A stretch of 64,000 nt of DNA, taken from NCBI GenBank assembly GCA_903929035.1, contig CAIYTF010000127.1, positions 1 to 64,000 of the forward strand. The letters run 5' to 3'. The position numbers and the translations under genes were made by a program. The stretch is from an uncultured Ignavibacteriales bacterium. GTDB lineage: Bacteria; Bacteroidota; Ignavibacteria; Ignavibacteriales; Ignavibacteriaceae. Below are positions 26,619 to 35,410 of the stretch, one piece after another (the stretch's first letter is position 1; every line of letters begins with the position of its first letter). The notes under the pieces are model-generated. The model saw nothing but the letters and a program-made list of their open reading frames with translations. It searched no databases and was not told the DNA's origin.

Positions 26619-27995
26619 TCAAACAGTCTTGGAGTATCGAGCAGAATCTATTTTCTTTTCAATATAACCATCAAAATTTATAGCGATATTTCTTATCAGT
26701 AATTGCCCCATTCCTATTACCTCAATCTTGTTGTTATCGATTTTTACTAAACCGTCATTTTGAAATTCGGACAGGTTATCTAATCCCCACTTGAAGTATT
26801 CTGCAAAGTTTATTCCAAATTTTCTTTCAATGCTTTGGAAATCTAATTCAAAATCACACATAAGTTTCATAATTACATATCGCCGCAAGTGATCATCTTG
26901 AGATAAGGTGTAGCCTTTCGCTATTGGCAAGACTTTTTTATCTAAAGATTGATAATACTCTTTCTCGGTCTTATAGTTCTGAGCATATATGTTTTCAAGT
27001 TGACTGATTCCTGTAATCCCAAAGGCATATAAATCCAATCCTGACCGCGTGCTATACCCCTGAAAATTACGGTAAAGTTTTTTTTCTTTCAAAGCAATTG
27101 AAAGTTCATCGTTTGGTTTTGCAAAATGGTCCATCCCGATAAACTCATAACCGGCATTTACTAACTTTTCTATTGTAGATTTTAGTATTGTCAGTTTTAC
27201 TTCTGCCGGAGGAATATTTTCCTCTTTTATGAGGGTCATCTGCTTCTTCATCCAAGGAACGTGCGCATAGTTAAAGACTGCTATTCTATCAGGGGAAATA
27301 TCGATAATCTTATCAACTGTATCAGCGAATGATTCAGCAGTTTGGAAAGGCAGACCATATATTAAATCTAAATTGATGCTCTGAAACCCTAATTCTCGTA
27401 CCCAATCGATTACTTTACGTGTAAGAGATTCCGGCTGAAAGCGATTAACAGCCCGCTGGACTTTTTCGCTAAAGTCTTGCACGCCCATACTTATTCGATT
27501 AAAACCGGTTTGCCGCAGTGCTATTAAATGCTCTTTCAATAAACCGCGCGGGTCAATCTCGCAGCTATTTTCAGCATCGCCTTTGAAAGAGAAAGACGTT
27601 TGAATATACGTTGCTAAATCATTGATTTCATCGGGGGATAAGTGTGTTGGTGTTCCGCCGCCCCAATGCAGCTGTCCCACTTGGCGATTTATGTGCAGAT
27701 AGCTTCGTAATAAATCAATTTCTTTTTTAAGATATGAAATATATTCGTTTACGCGTGAACGGTTTCGGGTTATAATCGTATTACACCCGCAAAAATAACA
27801 GAGTGTATCGCAATACGGCAGATGAAAGTAAATGGACAAATCAGGCAAATTCTCGTGCTTATTCGATGCCCCTATTTCATCAAGATAATGTTCCGCGGTA
27901 AATGAATCATTAAATTGCGGTGCGGTCGGGTAACTCGTGTAGCGAGGTCCGGGTTTATCGTATTTTCTAATCGTATCGAGATTTATCTCAAACAT
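26619..27995 (-). CDS. hemN: Oxygen-independent coproporphyrinogen III dehydrogenase
   Basis: HemN converts coproporphyrinogen III to protoporphyrinogen IX by radical SAM chemistry. The 458-aa protein shows the HemN [4Fe-4S] signature C62-x3-C66-x2-C69-x-C71 (YCDTLCYFCGC), the SAM motif GGGTPTHL, and the N-terminal GPRYTSYPTAP typical of true HemN rather than HemW-like proteins. It is the last gene of hemC-hemD-hemE-hemN, 33 nt after hemE. Confidence 0.94.
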   Translation of the reverse strand: MFEINLDTIRKYDKPGPRYTSYPTAPQFNDSFTAEHYLDEIGASNKHENLPDLSIYFHLPYCDTLCYFCGCNTIITRNRSRVNEYISYLKKEIDLLRSYLHINRQVGQLHWGGGTPTHLSPDEINDLATYIQTSFSFKGDAENSCEIDPRGLLKEHLIALRQTGFNRISMGVQDFSEKVQRAVNRFQPESLTRKVIDWVRELGFQSINLDLIYGLPFQTAESFADTVDKIIDISPDRIAVFNYAHVPWMKKQMTLIKEENIPPAEVKLTILKSTIEKLVNAGYEFIGMDHFAKPNDELSIALKEKKLYRNFQGYSTRSGLDLYAFGITGISQLENIYAQNYKTEKEYYQSLDKKVLPIAKGYTLSQDDHLRRYVIMKLMCDFELDFQSIERKFGINFAEYFKWGLDNLSEFQNDGLVKIDNNKIEVIGMGQLLIRNIAINFDGYIEKKIDSARYSKTV

Positions 27996-28028
27996 ATTAA
28001 TCTTTCAAATATCAATGGCATATCAATA

Positions 28029-29105
28029 TTATTTGTGCTTGTTTTTTTTATCGGATTTATAGCCGCGAATTTTCTTACTTTCGGAATGAACGAAATCGAC
28101 TAATGCTTTTGCTTTTTCCGGTTCCATATCAGGGTGAATTCCGTGCCCAAGATTGAAAATATGTCCCGGCGCATCACCAAAAGCATCGAGTATTTTTTTT
28201 GCTTCATATTGAATTTTATCAACAGGTGCATAAAGAATTGCAGGGTCTAAATTGCCTTGCAGGGCAGCACGATTCCCTATTTTTTTACGCGTTTTACCAA
28301 TATCAAAAGTCCAGTCAAGCCCTACTACATCTGCTCCGCATTTTGAAATTGCTTTTATATTAGAGTGAACGCCTTTGGAAAAAACTATTACAGGTTCTTC
28401 TTTTCTTTTAATCAGAGATATAACTTTTTCAATGTATGTTAGGGAATATTCGGCGTACTCGTCCGGTGATAATAAACCGCCCCACGTATCAAATATCTGA
28501 ACAGCATTTGCACCGGATTCGATTTGTGCTGAAAGATAGTCCGCGACCGCGACCGCGATTTTATCCAAAATCTGATGTGTCAGTTCATTTTGATTATAGA
28601 TAAACTTCTTAATTGTCGAAAATGTTTTGGAACCTTTCCCTTCAACCATATATGTCAACAAGGTCCAAGGAGAGCCGCTGAAACCGATAAGAGGCACTCT
28701 GCCGGCAAGCCCTTTTTTGGTCACTTTCAATGCCTTCATAACATAAGACAATTCTTTATGAGGGTCGATTTGTTTCAGCATTGCCGCATCTTCAGACGAA
28801 CGTATTGGATGTTCAAAAACTGGTCCGCGCCCCTCTTCAATTTCCAATTTCATTCCCATAGCTTCGGGTATGACCAATATATCAGAGAAGATGATAGCTG
28901 CATCAACGCCGATTATATCAACAGGCTGTATTGTAACTTCCGCGGCTAAATCGGGGGTTTTGCATAAAGTAAGGAAATCACTTTTTGCGCGTATAGCACG
29001 GTATTCAGGCAAATATCTACCAGCTTGGCGCATTATCCAAATAGGAGTTTTTTCAACCGGCTGACGTTTGCAGGCACGTAAAAATAAATCGTTTTTTAGT
29101 TTCAT
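28029..29105 (-). CDS. hemE: Uroporphyrinogen decarboxylase
   Basis: HemE removes four carboxyl groups from uroporphyrinogen III. The 358-aa protein has the signature TPIWIMRQAGRYLPEYR near residues 21-36, GFSGSPWTLLTYMVEG, and DTWGGLLSP; the late GHGIHPDMEPE carries the conserved histidine. A family C repeat separates it from hemD upstream. Confidence 0.95.
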   Translation of the reverse strand: MKLKNDLFLRACKRQPVEKTPIWIMRQAGRYLPEYRAIRAKSDFLTLCKTPDLAAEVTIQPVDIIGVDAAIIFSDILVIPEAMGMKLEIEEGRGPVFEHPIRSSEDAAMLKQIDPHKELSYVMKALKVTKKGLAGRVPLIGFSGSPWTLLTYMVEGKGSKTFSTIKKFIYNQNELTHQILDKIAVAVADYLSAQIESGANAVQIFDTWGGLLSPDEYAEYSLTYIEKVISLIKRKEEPVIVFSKGVHSNIKAISKCGADVVGLDWTFDIGKTRKKIGNRAALQGNLDPAILYAPVDKIQYEAKKILDAFGDAPGHIFNLGHGIHPDMEPEKAKALVDFVHSESKKIRGYKSDKKNKHK

Positions 29106-29130
29106 TTTATCTCTTTATTAGTTTCATATA

Positions 29131-29213
29131 GGGCTCGTTCAGAAATAACATTAACACTTTCTCACGCGAAGATTATCTTTAAGAAGATGTAAAAGTTATT
29201 TCTTAATAAGCCC
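29131..29213 (+). repeat. Family C inverted repeat overlapping the hemD 3' end
   Basis: Ends GGGCTCGTTCAGAAATAAC and GTTATTTCTTAATAAGCCC match as a 19-bp inverted repeat with three mismatches around an 83-bp element. Related copies lie at 32508-32589 and, split, at 35038-35215. The final residues and stop of hemD (GLIKK) are encoded inside its right arm. Confidence 0.75.
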
Positions 29214-30065
29214 ATAGTAATTTATTATTTCTTTCGCAATTTCTTCAATCGAGGGAGACTTGGGAACAATATTAACCCGTACACCCGCCTTGGTGATAGC
29301 TGCCTGAGTAGTTTTACCGATAGCCGCAACTTCTTTTCCGTCAAAATATAAACTTGGATCATCAATTTTCATCAACTGCAAAAAGTTATTGAATGCAGAA
29401 GGACTTGTAAAAATATAGCAGTCTATTTCATTTTGTTTAACATATTTTACAGCCGGAGTACTTACTTGTTCATCAGGTAAATTTGTATTATAGATGAATA
29501 ACTGTTTTGCCTCAATGCCGTCTCGCGTTAATCCTGTAAGTATCTCTGTTTTGGCAATTGATGAACACGGTAATAAAACAGTATCACCGGACATAAGTAT
29601 CTTATGTAAATTATTAAGTAAATCGGCGGAAGTGGTGCCTGAGTTTGTATAAAAAATATTCTTGATATACTGCTGCAGAGACTCCGTGGTTTTTATTCCG
29701 ATTGATATAAATCTCGTGTCGGTTTCTAAATATGCAATTTCATTTTTTGAAAATTGTCCGAAAAAATACTTGACAGCCGGAACAGAAGTAAAGATGATGT
29801 AACTATAAAATCCATTCAGTATTTTTTCTTTTTCATTTGCCGGAATTGTTATCTCCGATAATGAAATAGCGGGGAACAGTATTACTTCAGCACCTTCATT
29901 TAAAAGGGATTCTATCTGTTTAGATGGCTGTTCCTGTCCGCGGGTCAAAACAATTTTTTTATCACGCAGCACACCATCTGTGCCCTGCAGCACCGTGGGA
30001 AGTCGAAGAAACTCGGGTAATACTGATTTTGATAAATCAATACTCGTTGTTCTTATTTTCAACAT
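29196..30065 (-). CDS. hemD: Uroporphyrinogen III synthase
   Basis: HemD cyclises hydroxymethylbilane to uroporphyrinogen III. The 289-aa protein has the weakly conserved HemD pattern: 'KKIVLTRGQEQPSKQIESLLNEGAEVILFPAI', 'YIIFTSVPAVKYFF', and 'CYIFTSPSAFNNFL ... VAAIGKTTQAAITKAGVRVNIVP'. About 30 extra residues precede the first motif. The ATG abuts the hemC stop. The C-terminal codons derive from a family C repeat. Confidence 0.88.
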   Translation of the reverse strand: MLKIRTTSIDLSKSVLPEFLRLPTVLQGTDGVLRDKKIVLTRGQEQPSKQIESLLNEGAEVILFPAISLSEITIPANEKEKILNGFYSYIIFTSVPAVKYFFGQFSKNEIAYLETDTRFISIGIKTTESLQQYIKNIFYTNSGTTSADLLNNLHKILMSGDTVLLPCSSIAKTEILTGLTRDGIEAKQLFIYNTNLPDEQVSTPAVKYVKQNEIDCYIFTSPSAFNNFLQLMKIDDPSLYFDGKEVAAIGKTTQAAITKAGVRVNIVPKSPSIEEIAKEIINYYGLIKK

Positions 30066-31010
30066 CTAAACTTCAGTTCTTTTGACATATATTTCATTCA
30101 ATATCTCTCCGGCACCTGCTTTTATTAAAGTTCGCGCGAGAGATTTGCCGATTTCTTCAGCATTGGATTTTGCTCCGCTGATTTTATCTCTAAAAATTTT
30201 ACTTCCATCAAGTGACCCGACCAAAGCATCCAAGTATAGATCATTTGATTTAACTTCGCCTAATGCGCCAATAGGTGCTTGGCAGCCGCCTTCAAGCTCT
30301 CTTAGCAATGCTCTTTCCGCGAGTACTGCCTGTTCAGTATCAGTATGATGCAGCACTTGCACAATCTCATAAACTTCCCGATTCTCTTCAAATATTTCAA
30401 TGCCGAGTGCGCCTTGACCAACTGCCGGCAGCATTAAATCAGCGGGTATATATGATGAAATAAATTTTTCTAATTCAAGACGTTCAACTCCTGCACGGGC
30501 AAGAATGACAGCATCCCATTTTGATTCCAAAAATTTGTTAATTCTCGAGGGGACATTGCCGCGAAGCTCCTCAACTTTTATATCCGGACGAAGATGCAGC
30601 AGCTGTGAACGCCGCCGCAATGAACCGGTGCCGACAATTGCATTTTCCGGAAGTTTATTGATAGTCATTCCCTTTTCGCGCGCGATTAAAACGTCCTCGA
30701 CAGGATGGCGTTTGGAAATAGCAGCAAGCTGCAATCCATCGGGAATTAGTGTCTGCAAATCTTTAAGGCTGTGTACAACCAAATCAACCTCGCGATTAAG
30801 GAGTGCATTTTCCAGCTCCTTGGTAAATAATCCTTTGTCCCCGATTTTTGATAAAGCTACGTCAAGTATTTTATCGCCTTTGGTTTTTATGATTTTTATC
30901 TCAAAGGTAAACGATTTGTTATTTTTTTCAAGTTCACTTTTCACGTGATTTGCCTGCCAAAGCGCGAGTTCACTTCCGCGTGAGCCTATTATTATATTCT
31001 TTTGTGACAT
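30066..31010 (-). CDS. hemC: Hydroxymethylbilane synthase (porphobilinogen deaminase)
   Basis: HemC joins four porphobilinogens. The 314-aa protein begins IIIGSRGSELALWQANHV and has LVVHSLKDLQT, GTGSLRRRSQLL and the cofactor cysteine in LRELEGGCQAPIGA. It is the first visible gene of the haem cluster. hemB and hemL are not in the window. Confidence 0.95.
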   Translation of the reverse strand: MSQKNIIIGSRGSELALWQANHVKSELEKNNKSFTFEIKIIKTKGDKILDVALSKIGDKGLFTKELENALLNREVDLVVHSLKDLQTLIPDGLQLAAISKRHPVEDVLIAREKGMTINKLPENAIVGTGSLRRRSQLLHLRPDIKVEELRGNVPSRINKFLESKWDAVILARAGVERLELEKFISSYIPADLMLPAVGQGALGIEIFEENREVYEIVQVLHHTDTEQAVLAERALLRELEGGCQAPIGALGEVKSNDLYLDALVGSLDGSKIFRDKISGAKSNAEEIGKSLARTLIKAGAGEILNEIYVKRTEV

Positions 31011-31331
31011 TATGATTAGATAATGATTAATGGTTAATTGTTAATGGTTAATGATTTGGTTTGCAATATTTATCCCTTTTATGGGTTTTATAACGTTTTG
31101 TATATTTTCTTTCAGCACAGTCTTTCACCATTTCATTACCATAATATAATAACTTTTCTTGTTTTTGCATAACGTGAGTTATTATTATATTTAATTGATT
31201 TATCTACAAAATTACTTACACTTCATTTTGTTGAAAGAAAAAATTATGAAAAAATCTGTATTTCTAAAAGAAATTGGTTTTGATTAAGTGAGTGCCAAGT
31301 ATAGTATGTCCATTATTGTTTGGAGATTATT
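31011..31331. other. Divergent intergenic region, hemC / porin
   Basis: The hemC-proximal part holds TTAATGGTTAATTGTTAATGG-type repeats (31028-31052), a spacer motif that recurs at 33783-33900 and 35387-35410. Farther along, a 13-codon frame (MKKSVFLKEIGFD, at about 31247) follows GAAAGAAAAA but is too short to call. GGAG at 31322-31325 is the porin ribosome-binding site. Confidence 0.5.
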
Positions 31332-32507
31332 ATGAAGTTGACACATAATTACTTTGCGCTGTTTGCTGTGTTTATTCTATTGTCGGAGCTTCTTAGAGCT
31401 GCTGACGGAACTCCGGATACTCTTTCAGAACAACCGGAATCTATTACTTCCGAATTTCAATATATTAATGAAACGGCATTCAATTTATCTGGCGGTGAAA
31501 AAACGGGCGCGGCGAATATCAATTTCTTTTCCTGCGCAATAGGTGCTAATCTCGAAAAGCTCGCGGGGCTAAAAGAGGCAAAATTTTATACCCGTGTTAT
31601 TTATAAAAATGGCGGAATGCCAAATGAATTATTTGGAACTTTGCAGGGAGTCAGCAATCTTGAATCCGCCAATATTTTTGCATTACAAGACTGCTGGATA
31701 GAAAAAGAGTTTGGAGACAATACCGCGGTACTGTTCGGAATCCACGATCTCAATACCGAGTTTGACGTGAAAAGTTCGGCTGTTTTGTTTACACAACCTT
31801 CACACGCCATCGGTTCGGAGTTTGCTATGAACGGAATGAATGGACCTTCTATATACCCGTATTCATCTCTCGCGCTGCGTTTCCGTTATGACCCTGTCAA
31901 AAATTTGAGGATTAAGTTTGCGGCATTCGATGGGGTTCCGAATATAGAAAGAAAATTCACAGAGATTAAACTCAGTAAAGATGAAGGCGCGTTATTAGCC
32001 GCGGAGATAGTTGTTCGTACCGCGGATACCGGTTTTTCAGGAATAGGCGGATGGTACTTTAGCGGAAAAACTACCACGGTTAATGCCGGCACTCCACCTG
32101 CCGACAATGAATTACAGACCGGAAGTTCAGGAATTTATTGTTATTATGATAACCCTGAGCTATTGCAAATAAATCAAATGAAACTTGGCGGGTACGCGCG
32201 ATTCGGCGTGGCAAATGCACTGTTTAGTAAATTACATTATTATTTCGGCTGCGGGTCAATATTGCAAAATGTTTTTTCCGAAGGTGATATAGCGGGGATT
32301 TCGTTTGCCGCGGCCAAGCTGAATCCGGAGTATTCCGCGATAGAAGCATTGCAACGCTATGAATCATCAATAGAGCTTTCATATAAACGCGAAATTTTCC
32401 GGTGGTTTCAAGCGCAGCCGTCTGTTTTATATGTTATTAATCCTGCAGGCGGGCAAAACATTCCGAATGCCTTTGGAGTAAATATCCGGTTAATCGCGGT
32501 GTTTTAG
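31332..32507 (+). CDS. OprB-like carbohydrate-selective porin
   Basis: The 391-aa outer-membrane protein has an N-terminal signal sequence, the OprB-type opening 'YINETAFNLSGGEKTGAANINFFSCAIGANLEKL', and 'LQDCWIEKEFGDNTAVLFGIHDLNTEFDV ... SSLALRFRY', ending in aromatic F as barrel proteins do. OprB relatives let sugars cross the outer membrane. I moved the start from the track's TTG at 31320 to the ATG at 31332 because GGAG lies 6 nt before that ATG and overlaps the TTG. Confidence 0.8.
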   Translation: MKLTHNYFALFAVFILLSELLRAADGTPDTLSEQPESITSEFQYINETAFNLSGGEKTGAANINFFSCAIGANLEKLAGLKEAKFYTRVIYKNGGMPNELFGTLQGVSNLESANIFALQDCWIEKEFGDNTAVLFGIHDLNTEFDVKSSAVLFTQPSHAIGSEFAMNGMNGPSIYPYSSLALRFRYDPVKNLRIKFAAFDGVPNIERKFTEIKLSKDEGALLAAEIVVRTADTGFSGIGGWYFSGKTTTVNAGTPPADNELQTGSSGIYCYYDNPELLQINQMKLGGYARFGVANALFSKLHYYFGCGSILQNVFSEGDIAGISFAAAKLNPEYSAIEALQRYESSIELSYKREIFRWFQAQPSVLYVINPAGGQNIPNAFGVNIRLIAVF

Positions 32508-32589
32508 TCCTTGTAAAGAAATAACCTTTACAACTTCTAAATCTAATCTTCGCGTGAGAAAATGTTAATGTTATTTCTGAACAAGCCCT
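32508..32589 (-). repeat. Family C inverted repeat between convergent genes
   Basis: This is the reverse-orientation copy: CCTTGTAAAGAAATAACC on the left and GTTATTTCTGAACAAGCCC on the right, with the centre CTTCGCGTGAGAA. It fills the gap between the porin and the phosphatase, whose coding strands converge, and probably folds as a bidirectional terminator. Confidence 0.75.
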
Positions 32590-33782
32590 TACGCGGGATT
32601 CCTTTTTAAAATTAAAATAGTTGCATCATCGTCCCATTTTAGCCCTTGTCCAAATTCGTCCGCGATATTAAACAAGTCTTCTAAAATCTCTTTAGCTGTT
32701 TTATGCCGTACATTTTTCACAACGTCAATAAGCAGCTCATTGCCGAAAAATTCTCCTTCGGGACTAACACGCTCGACAATACCATCGCTAAAGATAACCA
32801 GCACGCTGCCTTTTTCCATAAACACGAAACTACGGCTAAGTTCCATTTTAGGGAATGCCCCAATAACCATACCCGTGGGCTGCAATTCAGTTACTTTGTT
32901 ATCATAAATAAGATACGGCGATGGATGCCCCGCGTTCATATAGAACAAATTGCCGCTTGCTTCAAGCTCGCCAAAAAACAGAGAGATAAAACTTGACGAA
33001 TAAGTTCCGCGATATACAACCTCATTCAATTTTTTGAGCGTGTGTACCATCTTCATATGCTGTTCAACTCCCATACGAAGTCCCGTAACCACATCGCGGA
33101 CCATCAAAGCCGCCGGAAGCCCGTGCCCGCTCGCGTCACCTAAACAAAACCCAAACTCATTTTTATCAAAGTTGAAAAAATCGTATAAGTCGCCGCCAAC
33201 AAGCTCCGCTGCCTGCGAGAAAACTGCAATATCATATCCTTCAAAACGCGGTTCTTCGGACGGCAGCAAACTTTGCTGAATTTTCGCGGTCATCTGCAAT
33301 TCAGATTTTAACGCCTCCGAAAAAAGGCGATAATTTAACGCGCGCCGAATAGCATTAAAACAAAAATCAATTTCATCGCGTACCCATCCGGCGGTCAATT
33401 CAAAAACAAACAGCCACGAAGTATCAAGACTATTCACAACCAACGCCGCCGGAATAGAATACTCGCGTTTACGAACTGCCCTTTTGTCTATCGTAAAATC
33501 TTTATTATCAAAAATGTAAATGCTCGTTTTCAACAGTGCCTGCATTGGTTTGGTATCGCCATCCAATTGTTTCAGCGCGCCGTTATTATCCTTCGGGTAT
33601 AGCAGCTCAAAAAACAGCCCGCGGTTTTCGTATATCCTGCCGTGACAAATATGCAAGTCGGTTCCGAAATTCAGTTCAAATTGTTTTAACAGTTCAATCA
33701 AATAGTCAGCACCGGAAACATTGTGTGATTTGCTTGCCAGCAAGGTGTCTATTTTTCTGTAAAATATTTTAGGATCTATCAT
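32589..33782 (-). CDS. SpoIIE/RsbU-type PP2C serine phosphatase
   Basis: The 397-aa protein has a GAF-like N-terminal region (about 20-170) and a C-terminal SpoIIE phosphatase (about 190-395): 'AKIQQSLLPSEEPRFEGYDIAVFSQAAELVGGDLYDFF', the metal-binding LGDASGHGLPAALM, MNAGHPSPYL, and WDDDATILIL. Such enzymes dephosphorylate anti-sigma-factor antagonists in partner-switching. No partner kinase or antagonist lies nearby. Confidence 0.88.
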   Translation of the reverse strand: MIDPKIFYRKIDTLLASKSHNVSGADYLIELLKQFELNFGTDLHICHGRIYENRGLFFELLYPKDNNGALKQLDGDTKPMQALLKTSIYIFDNKDFTIDKRAVRKREYSIPAALVVNSLDTSWLFVFELTAGWVRDEIDFCFNAIRRALNYRLFSEALKSELQMTAKIQQSLLPSEEPRFEGYDIAVFSQAAELVGGDLYDFFNFDKNEFGFCLGDASGHGLPAALMVRDVVTGLRMGVEQHMKMVHTLKKLNEVVYRGTYSSSFISLFFGELEASGNLFYMNAGHPSPYLIYDNKVTELQPTGMVIGAFPKMELSRSFVFMEKGSVLVIFSDGIVERVSPEGEFFGNELLIDVVKNVRHKTAKEILEDLFNIADEFGQGLKWDDDATILILKRNPA

Positions 33783-33912
33783 TAGATATTAATTGTTAAT
33801 GCTAAGTTGTTAATTGTAAATTGTTAATGGTTAGTTGTTAATTGTTAATGGTCAGTTAAAGTGTTTCATTGTATGTTTTTTTAATTAACCATTAACAATT
33901 AATAATTTACCA
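33783..33912. repeat. TTAATTGTTAATGG repeats forming an AT-rich hairpin
   Basis: Several imperfect copies of TTAATTGTTAATGG face the complementary TTAACCATTAACAATTAAT near 33880-33905, allowing a stem of about 20 bp. It lies just past the stop of the deoxyhypusine-synthase-like gene and upstream of the phosphatase gene. Similar text flanks hemC (31028-31052) and the kinase gene (35387-35410). Confidence 0.55.
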
Positions 33913-34938
33913 TTATAAAAACAATTTGGTAAATTCTTTCGCGGTACGATTTTTCCACGAACCTTTGTGATAGCCATAGCCGCATATCAAGGGCATTGCA
34001 AGCGTAGCTTCCGCGAATACCATCTGCTCGTAAGTGGTTTCAACTTTGCCCCACGAACTTGCTTCTTTCAAGGTTGAACCGGAAAGACCGCCATCGCGTT
34101 CATCGGCAACTGTCACCTGCACCGCGTATTTGTGCATAGGCGCATTTTCCTGCAAAAGGTCGGCAGCTACAACAATATCCTGCGTGAAGTTTTTAGGAAC
34201 CCCGCCGCCAATCATAAGGATACCGGATTCTTTGGAAGCAATTTTTATTTTTGTCAGTTCAAGAAAATCTTTCGCGCCGTCAAGAGAAACGTGACTTTCG
34301 GGATTCTTTGTTTGGTGCATAACAAAGCCGAAACCGGCAGAGCAATCAGCAAAAGTAGGAACAAAGATTGGAACATTTTTTTTGTAAGCGGCATAAACAA
34401 CACTGTCTTCAACTTTTGGTCCGCCATTGTTTTCCAAATAGCGTCCCATCTCGTGAATCAATTCGCGTGATGAATAAGCACGCGGTGTTAATCCGTCCAA
34501 AATTTGCCCCATTGTTTCATCGCATATACGCAATTCTTCTTCATCGATATACGTGTCATAGATTCTGTCAATCATCAATTCACGCAAGTCATTGTCATCG
34601 CTAAACGGACTGCCGACATAGTGCTTAAATCCGAGAGCCTCAAAAAAATCCTGATCAACAATAATAGCACCGGTAGAAACAATAGCATCAACCATATTAT
34701 TCATAACCATATCATAGACGATTTTCTTCAACCCCGCGCTAAACAAGCTGCCGGCGAGAGTTAATATGACCGCGCAGTCTTTTTCTTGGAGCATCATATC
34801 ATAAATACGCGAAGCGCGATTTAAATTACGTGCCTGAAAAGCCATATTTTCCATAGCCTCAACCATCGGCACCACGTTATGCGCTTTCATATCAAAATGT
34901 TCAATAGTTTTTTGCAGCAAATCCTTTTTTGCAGGCAT
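33913..34938 (-). CDS. Deoxyhypusine synthase-like protein
   Basis: The 341-aa protein belongs to the deoxyhypusine synthase fold: 'CAVILTLAGSLFSAGLKKIVYDMVMNNMVDAIVSTGA', 'YAAYKKNVPIFVPTFADCSAGFGF', and 'ILMIGGGVPKNFTQDIVVAADLL', the last carrying the active-site lysine. In archaea and eukaryotes the enzyme modifies IF5A from spermidine. Bacteria have EF-P rather than IF5A, and bacterial members are linked to polyamine chemistry such as homospermidine-type reactions. The substrate here is unknown. AAAGGA precedes the ATG. No polyamine gene is adjacent. Confidence 0.85.
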   Translation of the reverse strand: MPAKKDLLQKTIEHFDMKAHNVVPMVEAMENMAFQARNLNRASRIYDMMLQEKDCAVILTLAGSLFSAGLKKIVYDMVMNNMVDAIVSTGAIIVDQDFFEALGFKHYVGSPFSDDNDLRELMIDRIYDTYIDEEELRICDETMGQILDGLTPRAYSSRELIHEMGRYLENNGGPKVEDSVVYAAYKKNVPIFVPTFADCSAGFGFVMHQTKNPESHVSLDGAKDFLELTKIKIASKESGILMIGGGVPKNFTQDIVVAADLLQENAPMHKYAVQVTVADERDGGLSGSTLKEASSWGKVETTYEQMVFAEATLAMPLICGYGYHKGSWKNRTAKEFTKLFL

Positions 34939-35037
34939 AGAGTATCCTTTTTTTAATTTTGTTAGTTTTTATGTTACAAAGATAGGAATAATGAGAATCA
35001 GATTGCAGTAGAAATACAGGTAACTACAAATCCACTT

Positions 35038-35215
35038 AGGACTTGTTCAGAAAACTTTCTCACGTGCAGACCGCGAAGGTTAAATTTAGGTAACTACTCA
35101 GCCTGTTCTTGAATTTAGTCCCTTTGGGACATAATATCAGTACCGTATATTTTCTTGATTTCAGGAGGCTGAGTAGTTACAAATTTAGAAGCTGTAAAGG
35201 TTATTTCTTTAAAAA
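35038..35215 (+). repeat. Family C element split by a family A insertion
   Basis: The left half AGGACTTGTTCAGAAAACTTTCTCACGTG runs to 35089. The right half AAATTTAGAAGCTGTAAAGGTTATTTCTTT resumes at 35181. Joined, they match the intact copy at 32508-32589. The break holds a 91-bp family A derivative with an 8-bp duplication AAATTTAG. Confidence 0.8.
35082..35188 (+). repeat. Family A deletion derivative (91 bp) with 8-bp target duplication
   Basis: The element is 35090-35180: GTAACTACTCAGCCTGTTCTTGAATTT joined directly to AGTCCCTTTGGGACATAAT... and ending AGGCTGAGTAGTTAC. Compared with 26326-26594, about 178 internal bp are missing, between two AATTT/AGTCCC-like short repeats. AAATTTAG lies at 35082-35089 and 35181-35188. 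Confidence 0.85.
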
Positions 35216-35410
35216 GAACCCGCGTCAAGCACGTGATGGGCAAGGTATCAATAAAAATGCGCCATCAATTCGGGCATATACTGCAAATTGAACAAACAAC
35301 AAACGCTGTAACCTATATTCAGCACTACCGTAAGGTAAGACACCGTGATAGCACGCGGACGGATAAAATGCAGCATTCTAAATTTATCATTAACAATTAA
35401 TCATTAACCA
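35216..35410. other. Gap after the sensory operon
   Basis: No gene is evident; the 60-aa frame at 35109-35291 mostly reads through the repeats. TTAACAATTAATCATTAACCATTAACC near 35390 matches the spacer repeats at 31028 and 33783 and lies next to the stop of the receiver-kinase gene. Confidence 0.4.

Noticed and set aside
31247-31288. 13-codon frame MKKSVFLKEIGFD before the porin
   Set aside because: Too short, with no attenuator hairpin and no amino-acid bias that would suggest a leader peptide.
35014-35028. GTAACTAC word upstream of the split family C repeat
   Set aside because: Only 8 bp resemble a family A end and no partner end is seen; likely chance.
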